Assembly (NCBI RefSeq): GCF_004803635.1 | Contig: NZ_SSWX01000010.1 | Location: forward strand, 1-64,000 | Source of the DNA: Lampropedia aestuarii | Lineage (GTDB): Bacteria; Pseudomonadota; Gammaproteobacteria; Burkholderiales; Burkholderiaceae_C | Reading direction: 5' to 3' | DNA length: 64,000 nucleotides | Part shown: one piece after another, positions 53,642 to 62,957 of the stretch | How the letters are laid out: each line of letters starts with the position of its first letter | Position numbering within the stretch: the first letter of the stretch is position 1 | Made by a program: the position numbers and the translations under genes | Notes under the pieces: model-generated | The model's input: only the letters and a program-made list of their open reading frames with translations | Databases searched by the model: none | What the model was told of the DNA's origin: nothing

Positions 53642-53682
53642 TTGCACCGCCTGTGCCCAACCCCCAAGAACAAGGAGCAGCC

Positions 53683-55131
53683 ATGCGTAAAAACCATTTC
53701 ATCGCCAACGCCTGGGCCCAGCCCAGCGCCGGCCAGTATTTAGACAGTTTCGACCCCAGCAATGGCGAGGTGCTGGCGCAATTGGCCCAGGGCCATGCCG
53801 CTGACATCGATCTGGCCGTGCAAGCCGCCCAGGCCGCTTTGGGCGAGAGCTTTGATGGCCCCTGGGGCCGGTTGTCGGCGCTGGAGCGCAGCCGCTTGCT
53901 GATGAAGCTTGCCGCAGCTGTGACCGAACACGCACAGGAATTGGCCGAGCTCGAAGCCATCGATTGCGGCAAGTCTTTCAAAACCGCCCAGGCCGATGCG
54001 AACGCCTTGGCGCGCTACTTTGAATACTATGCGGGCGCAGCCGACAAGCTGCATGGCGAAACCCTGCCATTCAATGCCGGGTATACGGTGCTGACGGTGC
54101 GTGAGCCGCATGGCGTCACAGCCCACATCGTGCCTTGGAACTACCCGATGCAAATCTTTGGCCGCACGGTAGGGGCTGCATTGGCCGCCGGTAATGCCTG
54201 CGTGGTCAAGCCGGCGGAAGACGCCAGCCTGTCCTTGCTGCGCCTGGCCGAGCTGGCCGCAGAAGTGGGCTTTCCAGCAGGCGCCTTGAACGTGGTGACA
54301 GGCTATGGCCGTGAAGCAGGCCAGGCGCTGACCGAGCACCCAGGCGTGGCACATATCTCGTTTACCGGCTCAACCCAAACCGGCCGCATGGTCGCGCTGG
54401 CTGCTGCAGAAAGACACTGTCCCGTGACTTTGGAGCTGGGTGGCAAGTCACCACAAATCGTCTTTGAAGACGCTGATTTGGCAGCCGCCGTGCCGGTGCT
54501 GGTCAACGCGATTGCGCAAAATGCCGGCCAGACCTGCTCGGCTGGCAGCCGAGTGCTGGTGCAGCGCACGATTTACGAGCAGGTGCTGGCCGCCCTGGTG
54601 CCGCGTTTTGAAGCCTTGCAAAGCGGCCCACCTGCGCTGAACCTGGACATGGGCCCGCTGGTCAACCGCAAGCAATACGAGCAGGTGCGCGGTTTTGTCG
54701 GCCAGGCCGAAGCCCAAGGTTTGACCGTGGCTGCGCGTGGGCGCATCCATGCCGAGGCCAGCAGCAAAGGCTTCTACCAGGAAGCCGTGTTGTTCCGCGA
54801 TGTCCCGGCCGACAGCGCCTTGGCCCAGCAGGAAGTGTTTGGCCCGGTGCTGGCGGTGATGCCGTTTGACACTGAGGAAGAAGCGGTGCGCCTGGCCAAT
54901 GGCACGGACTTTGGTTTGGTTGCGGGCATCTGGAGCCGCGACGGTGCACGCCAATTGCGCGTGGCGCGCAAAATGCGCTGCGGCCAGGTCTTTATCAACA
55001 ACTACGGCGCAGGCGGTGGCGTGGAGCTGCCGTTTGGCGGCGTCAAAGCCAGTGGCCACGGCCGTGAAAAAGGCTTTGAGGCACTGTACGGTTTCACCGT
55101 GCTCAAGACGATTGCAATTCACCACGGATAA
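53683..55131 (+). CDS. Aldehyde dehydrogenase (NAD(P)-dependent)
   Basis: 482 aa. Catalytic residues: Glu in TLELGGKSPQ and Cys in QNAGQTCSAGSRV; cofactor-site Lys in VVKPAEDASLSLL; C-terminal NNYGAGGGVELPFGGVKASGHGREKG. Oxidises aldehydes to acids. Similar to betaine-aldehyde, succinate-semialdehyde and related enzymes; substrate unknown. AAGGAG precedes the ATG at 53683. With the dehydrogenases upstream it probably finishes breakdown of a hydroxy acid or aldehyde. Confidence 0.92.
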   Translation: MRKNHFIANAWAQPSAGQYLDSFDPSNGEVLAQLAQGHAADIDLAVQAAQAALGESFDGPWGRLSALERSRLLMKLAAAVTEHAQELAELEAIDCGKSFKTAQADANALARYFEYYAGAADKLHGETLPFNAGYTVLTVREPHGVTAHIVPWNYPMQIFGRTVGAALAAGNACVVKPAEDASLSLLRLAELAAEVGFPAGALNVVTGYGREAGQALTEHPGVAHISFTGSTQTGRMVALAAAERHCPVTLELGGKSPQIVFEDADLAAAVPVLVNAIAQNAGQTCSAGSRVLVQRTIYEQVLAALVPRFEALQSGPPALNLDMGPLVNRKQYEQVRGFVGQAEAQGLTVAARGRIHAEASSKGFYQEAVLFRDVPADSALAQQEVFGPVLAVMPFDTEEEAVRLANGTDFGLVAGIWSRDGARQLRVARKMRCGQVFINNYGAGGGVELPFGGVKASGHGREKGFEALYGFTVLKTIAIHHG

Positions 55132-55212
55132 TGCGTAGCTGGCCTTGAGGCAGCAAAGACTGCTTGGGCCCTGCCATCACAGGCAACACAGGCATCACAG
55201 GAGACAAACACC

Positions 55213-56148
55213 ATGACTACAGCCACTTCAACGCGCACGAACAACGCTGCCCCACGCCCGCTTGCCGCGATCAAGAATCCGGCCTACCACCGTTTCACGC
55301 TGGGCGATTTCCAATGCCTGGCCGTGTCAGACGGCATGCTGTCGATTCCTATGGATGGCGTGTACGCTGACTCCGACCCCGAAGAGCGCAACCGCCTGCT
55401 GGCCATGCATGCGATGTCGCTGGACACCTACACGATGGACATCAATTTTTTGCTGGTCGACACCGGCAGCGAGTTGGTCCTGATTGACACCGGTTTGGGC
55501 GAGAGTGGCCTGTTCGGCAATACCGGTGGGCGCTTGCGCCAGCACCTGGCCGAGGTTGGGATCACGCCCGACATGATCGACTGGGTCTTGCTCACCCATG
55601 CGCACACCGACCACTACTTTGGCTTGATCGATGCGCATGGCGCGCCGGTGTTTCCACGCGCGCGCATTGCGATCAACCAGGACGATTTTGACTATTGGAC
55701 CGATGCGAGCCAAGTCGATGCCGAAGGCCATCGTGGCCTGTGTACGCGTGGTGCCAGAGCGGCTTTGCTGCCTTACCGCGATCGCATGGAGTTTTTGCAA
55801 TACGACCAGGATATTGTGCCGGGCTTTCGCCCCATGCTCACGCCAGGCCATACGGTCGGACACACCTCTTTTTTGATTCAAAGCGCTGGCCAGACCTTGC
55901 TGAATCTGGGCGATGTCTCGCACCACGCCGTGATTGAACCCGCCCACCCTGAATGGTCGTTCAGCTACGACAGCGATATTGCGCTGGCCAAAGTCACGCG
56001 CGCCGATGTGTTCCAGGACATTGCCGCCAAAGATTACCTGATCCTCGGCTGCCATTTCCCATTCCCAGGTCTGGGCCGCATTGTGCAGCAGGGCGATGCC
56101 TATGTGTTTGTGCCAAGGCCGGCGCTGCCGCTGTTTGAGGCGCCATGA
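55213..56148 (+). CDS. Metallo-beta-lactamase-fold hydrolase (cytoplasmic)
   Basis: 311 aa. Zinc motif LLTHAHTDHYFGL (HxHxDH), GHTVGHTSF, LGDVSHHAV (bridging Asp) and LGCHFPFPGLGR; no signal peptide. The same architecture occurs in the exported MBL protein at 36292-37272, but the two differ in leader and in motif details. Function of this MBL group is not fixed. Last gene of the catabolic run; 10 bp separates its stop from the convergent LysR stop. Confidence 0.88.
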   Translation: MTTATSTRTNNAAPRPLAAIKNPAYHRFTLGDFQCLAVSDGMLSIPMDGVYADSDPEERNRLLAMHAMSLDTYTMDINFLLVDTGSELVLIDTGLGESGLFGNTGGRLRQHLAEVGITPDMIDWVLLTHAHTDHYFGLIDAHGAPVFPRARIAINQDDFDYWTDASQVDAEGHRGLCTRGARAALLPYRDRMEFLQYDQDIVPGFRPMLTPGHTVGHTSFLIQSAGQTLLNLGDVSHHAVIEPAHPEWSFSYDSDIALAKVTRADVFQDIAAKDYLILGCHFPFPGLGRIVQQGDAYVFVPRPALPLFEAP

Positions 56149-56158
56149 GCGGCCTGAT

Positions 56159-57049
56159 TCACTGAGCAGGCAAGGGCTGCAGCAAGTGCTGAACAAAACG
56201 CGCCAGCGGCGCAGCCAGGCTGCCCTGGCGTGTGCAGACAAACATCTGGCGCTGCTGGGCCCATTCGTCATCCAACTCCAATAAACGAAATGCGCCCGGC
56301 TGGCGAAAGCCGGTCGCGACGACCTTGGGCAAAATCGCCACGCCTTGTTGGGCGGCGACCAGGCGGCACATGGCCTCAAACGACTGCACCTGGATCGATT
56401 GCCTGAGCGGTTGGCCCAGGCGCTGGGCTTGCTGCAGCATTTGCTGGGTCGAGGCAGCGTCTTTGTCCAGACCAATGAAGGGCTCGCCCAGCAGGTCTGC
56501 AAAGCGCAGGTGCGTGTGCGGCCACGCATGGGCCAGCGGCACAATCGCGCACAGTGGGTCGCTGACGTAAGGCGTGTACTTCAAGCTGGGCTCGGGCAGA
56601 GCGGTCACGATGCCCAGATCAGCAATGCCCTGGCGCACCCAATCGACAATCACGGCACTGCGCGCCTCGCTGACTTCGATGCGGATATTGGGAAACAGCT
56701 GCGACCACGCACCCAATTGCTCGGGCAGGTGGTGGCTCAGGGCCGAGACGTTGGCGGCCAAATGCAGCTTGGCCATCGCGCCTTGGGCGTAATCGCTGAC
56801 GGCGCTGCGCATTTGCTCAACCTGCGCCAGCAAAACCTCGGCGTACTGCACCAGCGTCTGGCCAGCGGCAGTCGCGCTGACGCCATCGGCACGGCGCTCA
56901 AGCAGCGCCACACCAAAGCGGTGCTCCAGTTGGGACAGGCGGCGGCTGGCAGCCGACAGCGAGATGTGGTTGATCTCAGCAGCTTTGGAGATGCTTTTGG
57001 ACTGCACCGCGCAGAGAAACAGCTGGATCGAATCTAAATTGGGCAACAT
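56159..57049 (-). CDS. LysR-family transcriptional regulator
   Basis: 296 aa. N-terminal helix-turn-helix (QLFLCAVQSKSISKAAEINHISLSAASRRLSQLEHRFG) and a periplasmic-binding-protein-like C-terminal effector domain (VDWVRQGIADLGIVTALPEP). Starts 6 bp downstream of the cyclase stop codon on the minus strand, so the two are probably cotranscribed, which is less common than divergent LysR placement. Probably controls the cyclase gene or the convergent metabolic genes. Confidence 0.93.
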   Translation of the reverse strand: MLPNLDSIQLFLCAVQSKSISKAAEINHISLSAASRRLSQLEHRFGVALLERRADGVSATAAGQTLVQYAEVLLAQVEQMRSAVSDYAQGAMAKLHLAANVSALSHHLPEQLGAWSQLFPNIRIEVSEARSAVIVDWVRQGIADLGIVTALPEPSLKYTPYVSDPLCAIVPLAHAWPHTHLRFADLLGEPFIGLDKDAASTQQMLQQAQRLGQPLRQSIQVQSFEAMCRLVAAQQGVAILPKVVATGFRQPGAFRLLELDDEWAQQRQMFVCTRQGSLAAPLARFVQHLLQPLPAQ

Positions 57050-57055
57050 CGGTGA

Positions 57056-57793
57056 TCAGGGCTGCGGCACGATCGCAATTGCGCGCACCGGGAAGCCCGG
57101 CGCATCCTTGAAGTCGGGGAAGGCAATCGAGATCAGCGCGCCAGTGGCAGGCAGCTCGTAGAGTTTGTTGAGCACCTCGACTTGAAAGCCATGCTCGAGC
57201 ACATAGTACTCGCCAATCAGGGCATTATTGTGGCGAAACGCCACGGCCGAATCGGTGTCCAGCGTCTCGTGGCCTACGGCCTTGATCTGGCGCTGCTCAA
57301 ACAGGAATTTCAACGCGTCCAGGGACCAGCCTGGCACGTGCGCATGGCCATGTTCGTCGGCATTGGCAAACGCGGCCTTGTCAGGCCAGCGGCGGCTCCA
57401 GCCGCTGGCAAAGGCGACAAAACTGCCTGCGGGAATGCGGCCATGTTCTTGTTCAAAGGCATCAATATCGGCCACGCTCAGCTCGTAGTCGGCGTTGGCC
57501 TGCACTGCTGCTTCGCGGTTGATCACATACAGCGGCAGCAGCAGGTCTTTCAAATCCAGCGACTCCAGCATGCCACTGCCAGCCACAAAGTGGCCTGGCG
57601 CATCGATGTGCGTGCCCGTTTGTGTCGCAAACGCAAAGCGCCTGGCGTAGAAGCCATGCTCTTGAACTGTGAACAAGGTTTCAACGCTAGGGGCTTCAAA
57701 GGCCGAGAACATCGGAATATCGGCATCGATGCGGTGGCTGAGGTTGACCCATTGGGCTTGTTTGAGTTCGGTCAGAAGATGCAGAAGGCTCAT
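57056..57793 (-). CDS. Cyclase/kynurenine-formamidase-like metal hydrolase
   Basis: 245 aa. Contains the KynB/cyclase signature TQTGTHIDAPGHF (HxGTHxDxPxH) and a central DEHGHAHVPGWSLDALKFL with further histidines. Members hydrolyse N-formylkynurenine, isatin or cyclic amides, or cyclise polyketides. No other kynurenine gene is adjacent, so the name is only a family assignment. First gene of a two-gene operon with LysR. Confidence 0.87.
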   Translation of the reverse strand: MSLLHLLTELKQAQWVNLSHRIDADIPMFSAFEAPSVETLFTVQEHGFYARRFAFATQTGTHIDAPGHFVAGSGMLESLDLKDLLLPLYVINREAAVQANADYELSVADIDAFEQEHGRIPAGSFVAFASGWSRRWPDKAAFANADEHGHAHVPGWSLDALKFLFEQRQIKAVGHETLDTDSAVAFRHNNALIGEYYVLEHGFQVEVLNKLYELPATGALISIAFPDFKDAPGFPVRAIAIVPQP

Positions 57794-58263
57794 GGCGGTG
57801 CTGGTGAAGAAAAGGGCGTAGACAGCGCAGCATTGGTTGGCATGCGTGTAAAAGTGCCAGTGTATTAGGCTGCACAGTCAGCGTGTGGTGCGGTGTTTTT
57901 TACGCTGTCCTGGCGTGCTGTGGCTAAGAGTTTGTGCCATCAGTTGTTTTGCAAAATTGCATTGTTCATGGACACTCCTTCAAAAAATAACATTAATTTG
58001 CATTTCTTGCTATCCATTGATGCTTGAGTCGGCAGCGGCCATGCCCAATGGCCGGCCACCCGATACGAAAGCCTGTTGGAGCGATGATTCAGCAGGTTTT
58101 TTGGTTATTACTGTGCAGGTGGTATGCACGCAAGGTCGCCGTTTGTCATGGCGACGTGCATGATTGGTACCGTTTTTTAATACTTTCTCTCCCTCTGTTG
58201 GAAACAGGGCGCGTATCCACTACGATGCAGCCCATTCCCAGTTTCAACGCCAGAGAGATTGTT
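57794..58263. other. Intergenic region between cyclase and fadD
   Basis: 470 bp separating divergent genes. AT-rich at 57975-58010; a purine-rich AGAGAG ribosome site at 58251-58256 belongs to fadD. No operator or repeat was recognised, and no gene is supported. Confidence 0.5.
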
Positions 58264-59979
58264 ATGCACGCATCCAGCAACGCTTTTGTTCCATCTCACG
58301 CTGAAGCGCTACAGCGCCCTTGGCTCGCACATTACCCAGCTGGCGTGCCTGCCGACATTGATGCCAGCGAATATGCATCGCTGGCGCACCTGCTCGAAGA
58401 TGCATTTGCCCGTTTTTCTGAGCGCTCTGCATTCCGCTTCATGGAGCGCGAATACAGCTACGCCGAGATCGACCGCTACAGCGCCCAGTTGGCCGCTTAC
58501 CTGCAGTCGCTGGGCCTACAAAAAGGCGATCGGGTCGCGGTCATGCTGCCCAATACCATCCACTACCCGATCGCTGCCGCAGCGGTGATGCGCGCCGGTC
58601 TGGTGCTGGTCAATGTCAATCCGCTCTATACGCAGCGGGAGTTGGAGCACCAATTGCAGGACTGCGGCGCCAAGGCGATGGTGGTGCTTGAGCAATTTGC
58701 CGCTAGCGTGCAGCAGTGCATGGCCCATACGCCCCTGGAGCACGTGGTGTTGGCCTCGGTCGGCGATTTGCTCGGACCGATCAAGGGCAGGTTGGTGAAT
58801 TGGGTGCTGCGCAAACGCCACAAAGCGGTTCCCGCGTTTGACTTGCCGGGGGCTGTGCGTTTTAGAGCAGCCATGCGCATTGGCGAGCGTGCAGGTTTGC
58901 GCACACCAGTGATGGCCCATGGCGATCTGGCCTTGCTGCAATACACCGGCGGCACGACCGGGGTCAGCAAGGGCGCCATGCTCACGCATGGCAATGTGAT
59001 TGCCAATGCACTGCAATCCGAAGCCTGGAACCGCCCAGCGATTGCGGATATTGAAGGGCGTGAGCAGATCACCAGCGTCTGCGCCCTGCCGCTCTACCAT
59101 ATCTTCGGTTTCACCGTGGGCATGATGATGTCGATGCGCAATGGTGGCAAGGCGATTCTGATCCCTAATCCACGCGATCTGGATGCGACTTTGAAAGCGC
59201 TGCGCGGCCAGCGCATCCATATTTTTCCTGCGGTGAACACCTTGTTCAATGCGCTGCTGCACCATCCGCAGTTTGACTCGGTTGACTGGAGCCATTTGCG
59301 CATTGCTGGCGGTGGTGGCACAGCGGTGCAGCAGGCGGTGGCCAAAGAGTGGCTGGCGCGCACCGGCTGCGCGATTTGCGAGGGCTATGGCCTGTCGGAA
59401 GCCAGCCCTTCGGTGTCGTGCAATCCGGTGGACTCCAAAAACTTCACCGGCACGATTGGCTTGCCGATGTCCAGCACCTGGCTGCAATGCATTGACGAAA
59501 GCGACCAGCCAGTGCCACTGGGTCAGCCCGGTGAGATTGCGATCAAAGGCCCGCAACTGATGGTCGGCTACTGGCAGCGGCCAGAAGAAACGGCTGCGTC
59601 GATGACCGCCGATGGCTATTTCCGCACCGGCGATATTGGTGTGATGGACGAGCGCGGCTTCGTCAAGATTGTGGACCGCAAAAAAGACATGGTGCTGGTC
59701 AGCGGCTTCAACGTCTACCCGAACGAAGTCGAAGACGTGGTTGCGATGCTGCCCGGCGTGCGCGAGTGCGCGGTGGTTGGCGTGCCTGATGCCACAACGG
59801 GTGAGGCGATCAAGCTGGTGGTCGTGCGCAAAGACAAGGCGCTGACTGAGGCCATGGTGCGCAGCTACGCCAAAGAGCACTTGACCGGCTATAAACGGCC
59901 CAAGATTGTCGAGTTCCGCGATGAGCTGCCCAAAAACGCAGTGGGCAAAGTGCTGCGTCGAGAGTTGCGCAACGCCTGA
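58264..59979 (+). CDS. fadD: Long-chain-fatty-acid--CoA ligase
   Basis: 571 aa. Adenylate-forming enzyme that activates fatty acids to acyl-CoA at the membrane. Motifs: YTGGTTGVSKGAMLTH (P-loop), GYGLSEASPSVSCNP, YFRTGDIGVMDE and DRKKDMVLVSGFNVYPNEVE, and the acyl-adenylate Lys near PKNAVGKVLRREL. The ATG at 58264 with AGAGAG 7 nt upstream matches the family start; upstream codons have no similarity. A single gene, followed by a convergent MocR regulator. Confidence 0.93.
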   Translation: MHASSNAFVPSHAEALQRPWLAHYPAGVPADIDASEYASLAHLLEDAFARFSERSAFRFMEREYSYAEIDRYSAQLAAYLQSLGLQKGDRVAVMLPNTIHYPIAAAAVMRAGLVLVNVNPLYTQRELEHQLQDCGAKAMVVLEQFAASVQQCMAHTPLEHVVLASVGDLLGPIKGRLVNWVLRKRHKAVPAFDLPGAVRFRAAMRIGERAGLRTPVMAHGDLALLQYTGGTTGVSKGAMLTHGNVIANALQSEAWNRPAIADIEGREQITSVCALPLYHIFGFTVGMMMSMRNGGKAILIPNPRDLDATLKALRGQRIHIFPAVNTLFNALLHHPQFDSVDWSHLRIAGGGGTAVQQAVAKEWLARTGCAICEGYGLSEASPSVSCNPVDSKNFTGTIGLPMSSTWLQCIDESDQPVPLGQPGEIAIKGPQLMVGYWQRPEETAASMTADGYFRTGDIGVMDERGFVKIVDRKKDMVLVSGFNVYPNEVEDVVAMLPGVRECAVVGVPDATTGEAIKLVVVRKDKALTEAMVRSYAKEHLTGYKRPKIVEFRDELPKNAVGKVLRRELRNA

Positions 59980-60034
59980 GCACCAAGCTGCTTGGAAGCT
60001 GCAGGCTCTTACCGCCAGTGGCCGGTCTAAGCTG

Positions 60035-61513
60035 TTAGTGCGATGTGGGCGCAGCAGCCAGTCGGGCCATGCATTCGGCCAGAATGGCAATGCCTTGCTC
60101 GATCTGTTCTTCTGACACCGCGCCAAATGACATACGTAAAAAATGCGCCATGCGCGGCTTCGACGAGAACATTGGACCGGGTGAAGTCAGCACGCCTTGC
60201 TCCAATGCCAACTGGCTCAGCTGCAGCGCTGGCACATGGTCGGGCAGACGCAGCCACAGCATCATGCCCCCTGTGGGGTCAAGCATTTGCACCTGGTTGC
60301 CAAAATGCTGGGCAATGGCTTGCACCGCGCGCTGGCGCAACTGTTGCAGGCGGGCTTGAAAACGCGCCAGATAGCGGTCGTAGGCTTGGCTGTCCATGAA
60401 GGTCGCAGCCGTCAGTTGGCCCAATTCATCCAGGTAGCGGCTTTGGCTGTATTTGAGCATCTCGACCCGGGCCTGCCATCGGCCTGCGGCCATCCAGCCC
60501 AGGCGCAGGCCAGGGGCCAGTATTTTGTTCAAGGATGAGCAGTAAATCACGCTGCCATCGCTGTCCCAGGCTTTGGCGGGCTTGCTGTGCACATGCTCGG
60601 CACTGGTTTGGGCGTATATATCGTCTTCAATCAAAGGCACCTGGTAGCGCCGGCACAGCGCGACCAGTGCTTCTTTGTTGGCGTCACTCATTGAGCAGCC
60701 CAGGGGGTTGTGCAAGGTCGGCATGCAGATGACGGCACGCACCGGCGGTTGCTGGCTGTCGAGGGCCATCTCCAGCGCGTCGAGTGACAGGCCATGCTCA
60801 GCGCTGGTTGGGATTTCCAGCGGCTGCAAACCCTGGGCTTCCAGCGCCTGCAAGACGCCATAAAAGGTCGGCGACTCGACGGCGACCACGTCGCCTTTGC
60901 TGCAGACCGCGCGCAGCGCCAGGTTCAGGGCTTCGATGCAGCCGTGGGTGATGGTGAGGTCGCCCGCTTGCAGCGTCATGCCGCGCTCGGCCGAACGCCG
61001 CGCCAGTACGGTGCGCAGTTTGGGGTGGCCATAGCGGCGTGCAAAGGTGGTCAGGATATCCGGGTGCTGGCGCAATACGCTGGCTGCCGCCCGGTTGAGC
61101 TGCGCAGTCGGGTAAGAGCGGGGCGCGGCCACGGCGGTCATGAAGTCGATGCTGACCGGGTATTGCTCGGCCTTGGCCATCCATTCAGAAATAAATTGGT
61201 GCAAGCCATCATAGCGTTGGCTCAGGTCTTGCTGCGGCTTGGCGGTTGTGTCATTGGCCGCAGGCCTGAGTCCGCTGGCAACAGGTTGGTGCGCGTCGGT
61301 ATTCTCGACAAAATAACCAGCGCGCGGTTTGGCGCGCAGCAGGCCCCAGTCCTCCAGGACATGGCAGGCTTGCACGGCGGTGCTCATGCTCACTTGCTGG
61401 GTTTGCATGATGTGCCGAATCGATGGAAAGCGGTCGCCGCGCTTGAGCCCACCGGCGTGGATGATGCGCTGGTACTGGTCAGCAATTTGCAGGTAAAGCG
61501 GTAATGGGGGCAT
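60035..61513 (-). CDS. MocR-type regulator (GntR HTH fused to aminotransferase)
   Basis: 492 aa. N-terminal GntR winged helix (PLYLQIADQYQRIIHAGGLKRGDRFPSIRHI) and a fold-type I aminotransferase domain with the PLP lysine in SSLNKILAPGLRLGW and the phosphate-binding TLHNPLG. MocR proteins sense PLP or amino/keto acids and bind operators with direct and inverted repeats; such a site (61577-61620) lies upstream of the start. The gene is divergent from DUF2917, which is a frequent neighbour of such regulators in Burkholderiales. Confidence 0.93.
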   Translation of the reverse strand: MPPLPLYLQIADQYQRIIHAGGLKRGDRFPSIRHIMQTQQVSMSTAVQACHVLEDWGLLRAKPRAGYFVENTDAHQPVASGLRPAANDTTAKPQQDLSQRYDGLHQFISEWMAKAEQYPVSIDFMTAVAAPRSYPTAQLNRAAASVLRQHPDILTTFARRYGHPKLRTVLARRSAERGMTLQAGDLTITHGCIEALNLALRAVCSKGDVVAVESPTFYGVLQALEAQGLQPLEIPTSAEHGLSLDALEMALDSQQPPVRAVICMPTLHNPLGCSMSDANKEALVALCRRYQVPLIEDDIYAQTSAEHVHSKPAKAWDSDGSVIYCSSLNKILAPGLRLGWMAAGRWQARVEMLKYSQSRYLDELGQLTAATFMDSQAYDRYLARFQARLQQLRQRAVQAIAQHFGNQVQMLDPTGGMMLWLRLPDHVPALQLSQLALEQGVLTSPGPMFSSKPRMAHFLRMSFGAVSEEQIEQGIAILAECMARLAAAPTSH

Positions 61514-61576
61514 GGCAGCGGTTCCTGGGCCTTGGACGAATAAGCGGCCGGTGGTCAGAGTGTGCCACTGTGCGCA

Positions 61577-61620
61577 GTATCTGTACCGATACAGATACCG
61601 GCTTTCTTGACCGATACAGA
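61577..61620. promoter_or_regulatory. MocR-type operator, inverted plus direct repeats
   Basis: Perfect 8-bp arms GTATCTGT (61577-61584) and ACAGATAC (61591-61598) are separated by ACCGAT. The unit ACCGATACAGA occurs at 61585-61595 and again at 61610-61620, a direct repeat 25 bp apart. It lies 64-107 bp from the divergent MocR start, in keeping with autoregulation and control of DUF2917. Confidence 0.7.
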
Positions 61621-61754
61621 GCGGCTAGCCAGCCGCTGTGCACGCCAACTGATGGCGGCGCTGTGGCTGTTGGGCGTTCAGGGTAAATACTACAGTTGCG
61701 CCATGCCCAAGACCGTTGTGGTCAGGCGTTTATGGCAGCGATTGCTGAGCGACT

Positions 61755-62144
61755 ATGACTGATAAAACCTTGCCTACCCGTGCCACCTTGGCGCCAGCCT
61801 CTCAAGCGTTGCGCGTGGCCATCAAACCTGTGTTCAGAAGGCTTTGGCAGCGCCTGCTGGCAGGTGGCCGCAACCCGTCTGCGGGCCGCACCAGCATCGA
61901 TCTGTCAGCAGCGCACAGCACCGAGCACTACCTGAAACGCGGCCACTGGCTGCTTGTCCAGCAAGGCAGTTGCACCATCATCTTGCCCATGCAGTGGCAG
62001 GCCGAATGGGTGGTGCAGCGCCAGCAGGTTGTGCATGAGGGCGATGCCTGGCTGGTGCCCGTATCTGGCTACTACCAGCTCAGCCAGCGCGCTGGGCCGC
62101 AGGCGGCCGCCAGCGGCCGTGTAGTGATTTGCAAAGCCCGTTGA
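61755..62144 (+). CDS. DUF2917 family protein
   Basis: 129 aa. Core STEHYLKRGHWLLVQQGSCTIIL, then GDAWLVPVSGYYQL, is the DUF2917 pattern: a small cupin-like beta domain of unknown function, with an N-terminal extension of ~45 residues rich in K/R. Divergent from the MocR regulator with a shared operator region. Convergent with an IclR regulator. Confidence 0.8.
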   Translation: MTDKTLPTRATLAPASQALRVAIKPVFRRLWQRLLAGGRNPSAGRTSIDLSAAHSTEHYLKRGHWLLVQQGSCTIILPMQWQAEWVVQRQQVVHEGDAWLVPVSGYYQLSQRAGPQAAASGRVVICKAR

Positions 62145-62163
62145 GTCTTGTCAACTGGTTCTT

Positions 62164-62177
62164 AGAACGTGTTTAAG
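62164..62177. repeat. Gene-end motif AGAACGTGTTTAAG (copy 5)
   Basis: Lies between the convergent stops of the DUF2917 and IclR genes. A variant of the AGAACGTGTTTACGATCT motif seen at 16881, 22268, 31361 and 39095. Confidence 0.55.
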
Positions 62178-62180
62178 TTC

Positions 62181-62939
62181 TTACACCAAGGTCCGCCCCA
62201 AGGCTTTGGCGGCCTCTTGCAAGCGTGGCAGGCGCTCCAGCAATTGCGCCAGACCCATGCGCGCTACAGGCGCCTGCACGGCCACCGCACAGCGCACACT
62301 GCGCGCGTCCTGGCCAAACACCGGCACGGCCACGCAAACCAGGCCGTCGACAAATTCTTCGGCATCGACCGCATAGCCTTCTTTGCGGATACCGCGAAAC
62401 TCCTCGTCCAAGGCCTCAAGCGTGGTCAGCGTGGTGGTGGTGTAGCGTGTCAGCGGCAGCGCTTGCAGCAGGCCATGGCGCTGTGCGGCTGGCATGTGCG
62501 CCAGCAGCAGTTTGCCACTGGCTGAGCAATGCACCGGCACATGGGTGCCAGGGCGCAAATTCAATTGCAGCGGAAAAGCCGATTCAATCCGGTCCAAATA
62601 CACGACTTCTACGCCTGCCAGCGCGGTGAAGTTGCAGCTCTCGCCAATGTCGGCCACCAGTTGGCGCAGCACCGCATGCCGCACGCTTTGCTGGGCGCTG
62701 CCTGCCAAAGTTGCTTCAGCCAAACGCAGCAGGCGCGGTGCCAGCGCATAGCGGCGGCCATCGGGTTCGCGCACCAGCAGCCCACCAGCCTCCAACTGCG
62801 CCAATTGCCGGTGCACGCTGGGCTTGGGCCAGCCACTGGCGGCCACGGCTTCGGCCAGTGTCAAAGGGCGGGCTTCTTGCACCAGAATTTCCAGCAAATC
62901 AAACAGGCGCAGGCCAGGGGTTAGAGGTGGTTTTGTCAT
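62181..62939 (-). CDS. IclR-family transcriptional regulator
   Basis: 252 aa from the ATG at 62939. N-terminal winged helix (RLFDLLEILVQEARPLTLAEAVAASGWPKPSVHRQLAQLEAGG) and C-terminal IclR effector domain (VVYLDRIESAFPLQLNLRPGTHVPVHCSASGKLLLAHM and YAVDAEEFVDGLVCVAVPVF). Divergent from the SDR gene. A TCTCAA/TTGAGA inverted repeat in the short intergenic region is its likely operator. An upstream in-frame extension to 63842 overlaps the SDR and is rejected. Confidence 0.95.
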   Translation of the reverse strand: MTKPPLTPGLRLFDLLEILVQEARPLTLAEAVAASGWPKPSVHRQLAQLEAGGLLVREPDGRRYALAPRLLRLAEATLAGSAQQSVRHAVLRQLVADIGESCNFTALAGVEVVYLDRIESAFPLQLNLRPGTHVPVHCSASGKLLLAHMPAAQRHGLLQALPLTRYTTTTLTTLEALDEEFRGIRKEGYAVDAEEFVDGLVCVAVPVFGQDARSVRCAVAVQAPVARMGLAQLLERLPRLQEAAKALGRTLV

Positions 62940-62942
62940 AAA

Positions 62943-62957
62943 TCTCAATATTTGAGA
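62943..62957. promoter_or_regulatory. Candidate IclR operator TCTCAA-TAT-TTGAGA
   Basis: Perfect 6-bp inverted repeat with 3-nt spacer, 4 bp upstream of the IclR start in the divergent IclR/SDR intergenic region. Confidence 0.55.

Noticed and set aside
58516-60126. 536-aa minus-strand frame inside fadD
   Set aside because: Antisense shadow; fadD motifs on the plus strand are complete.
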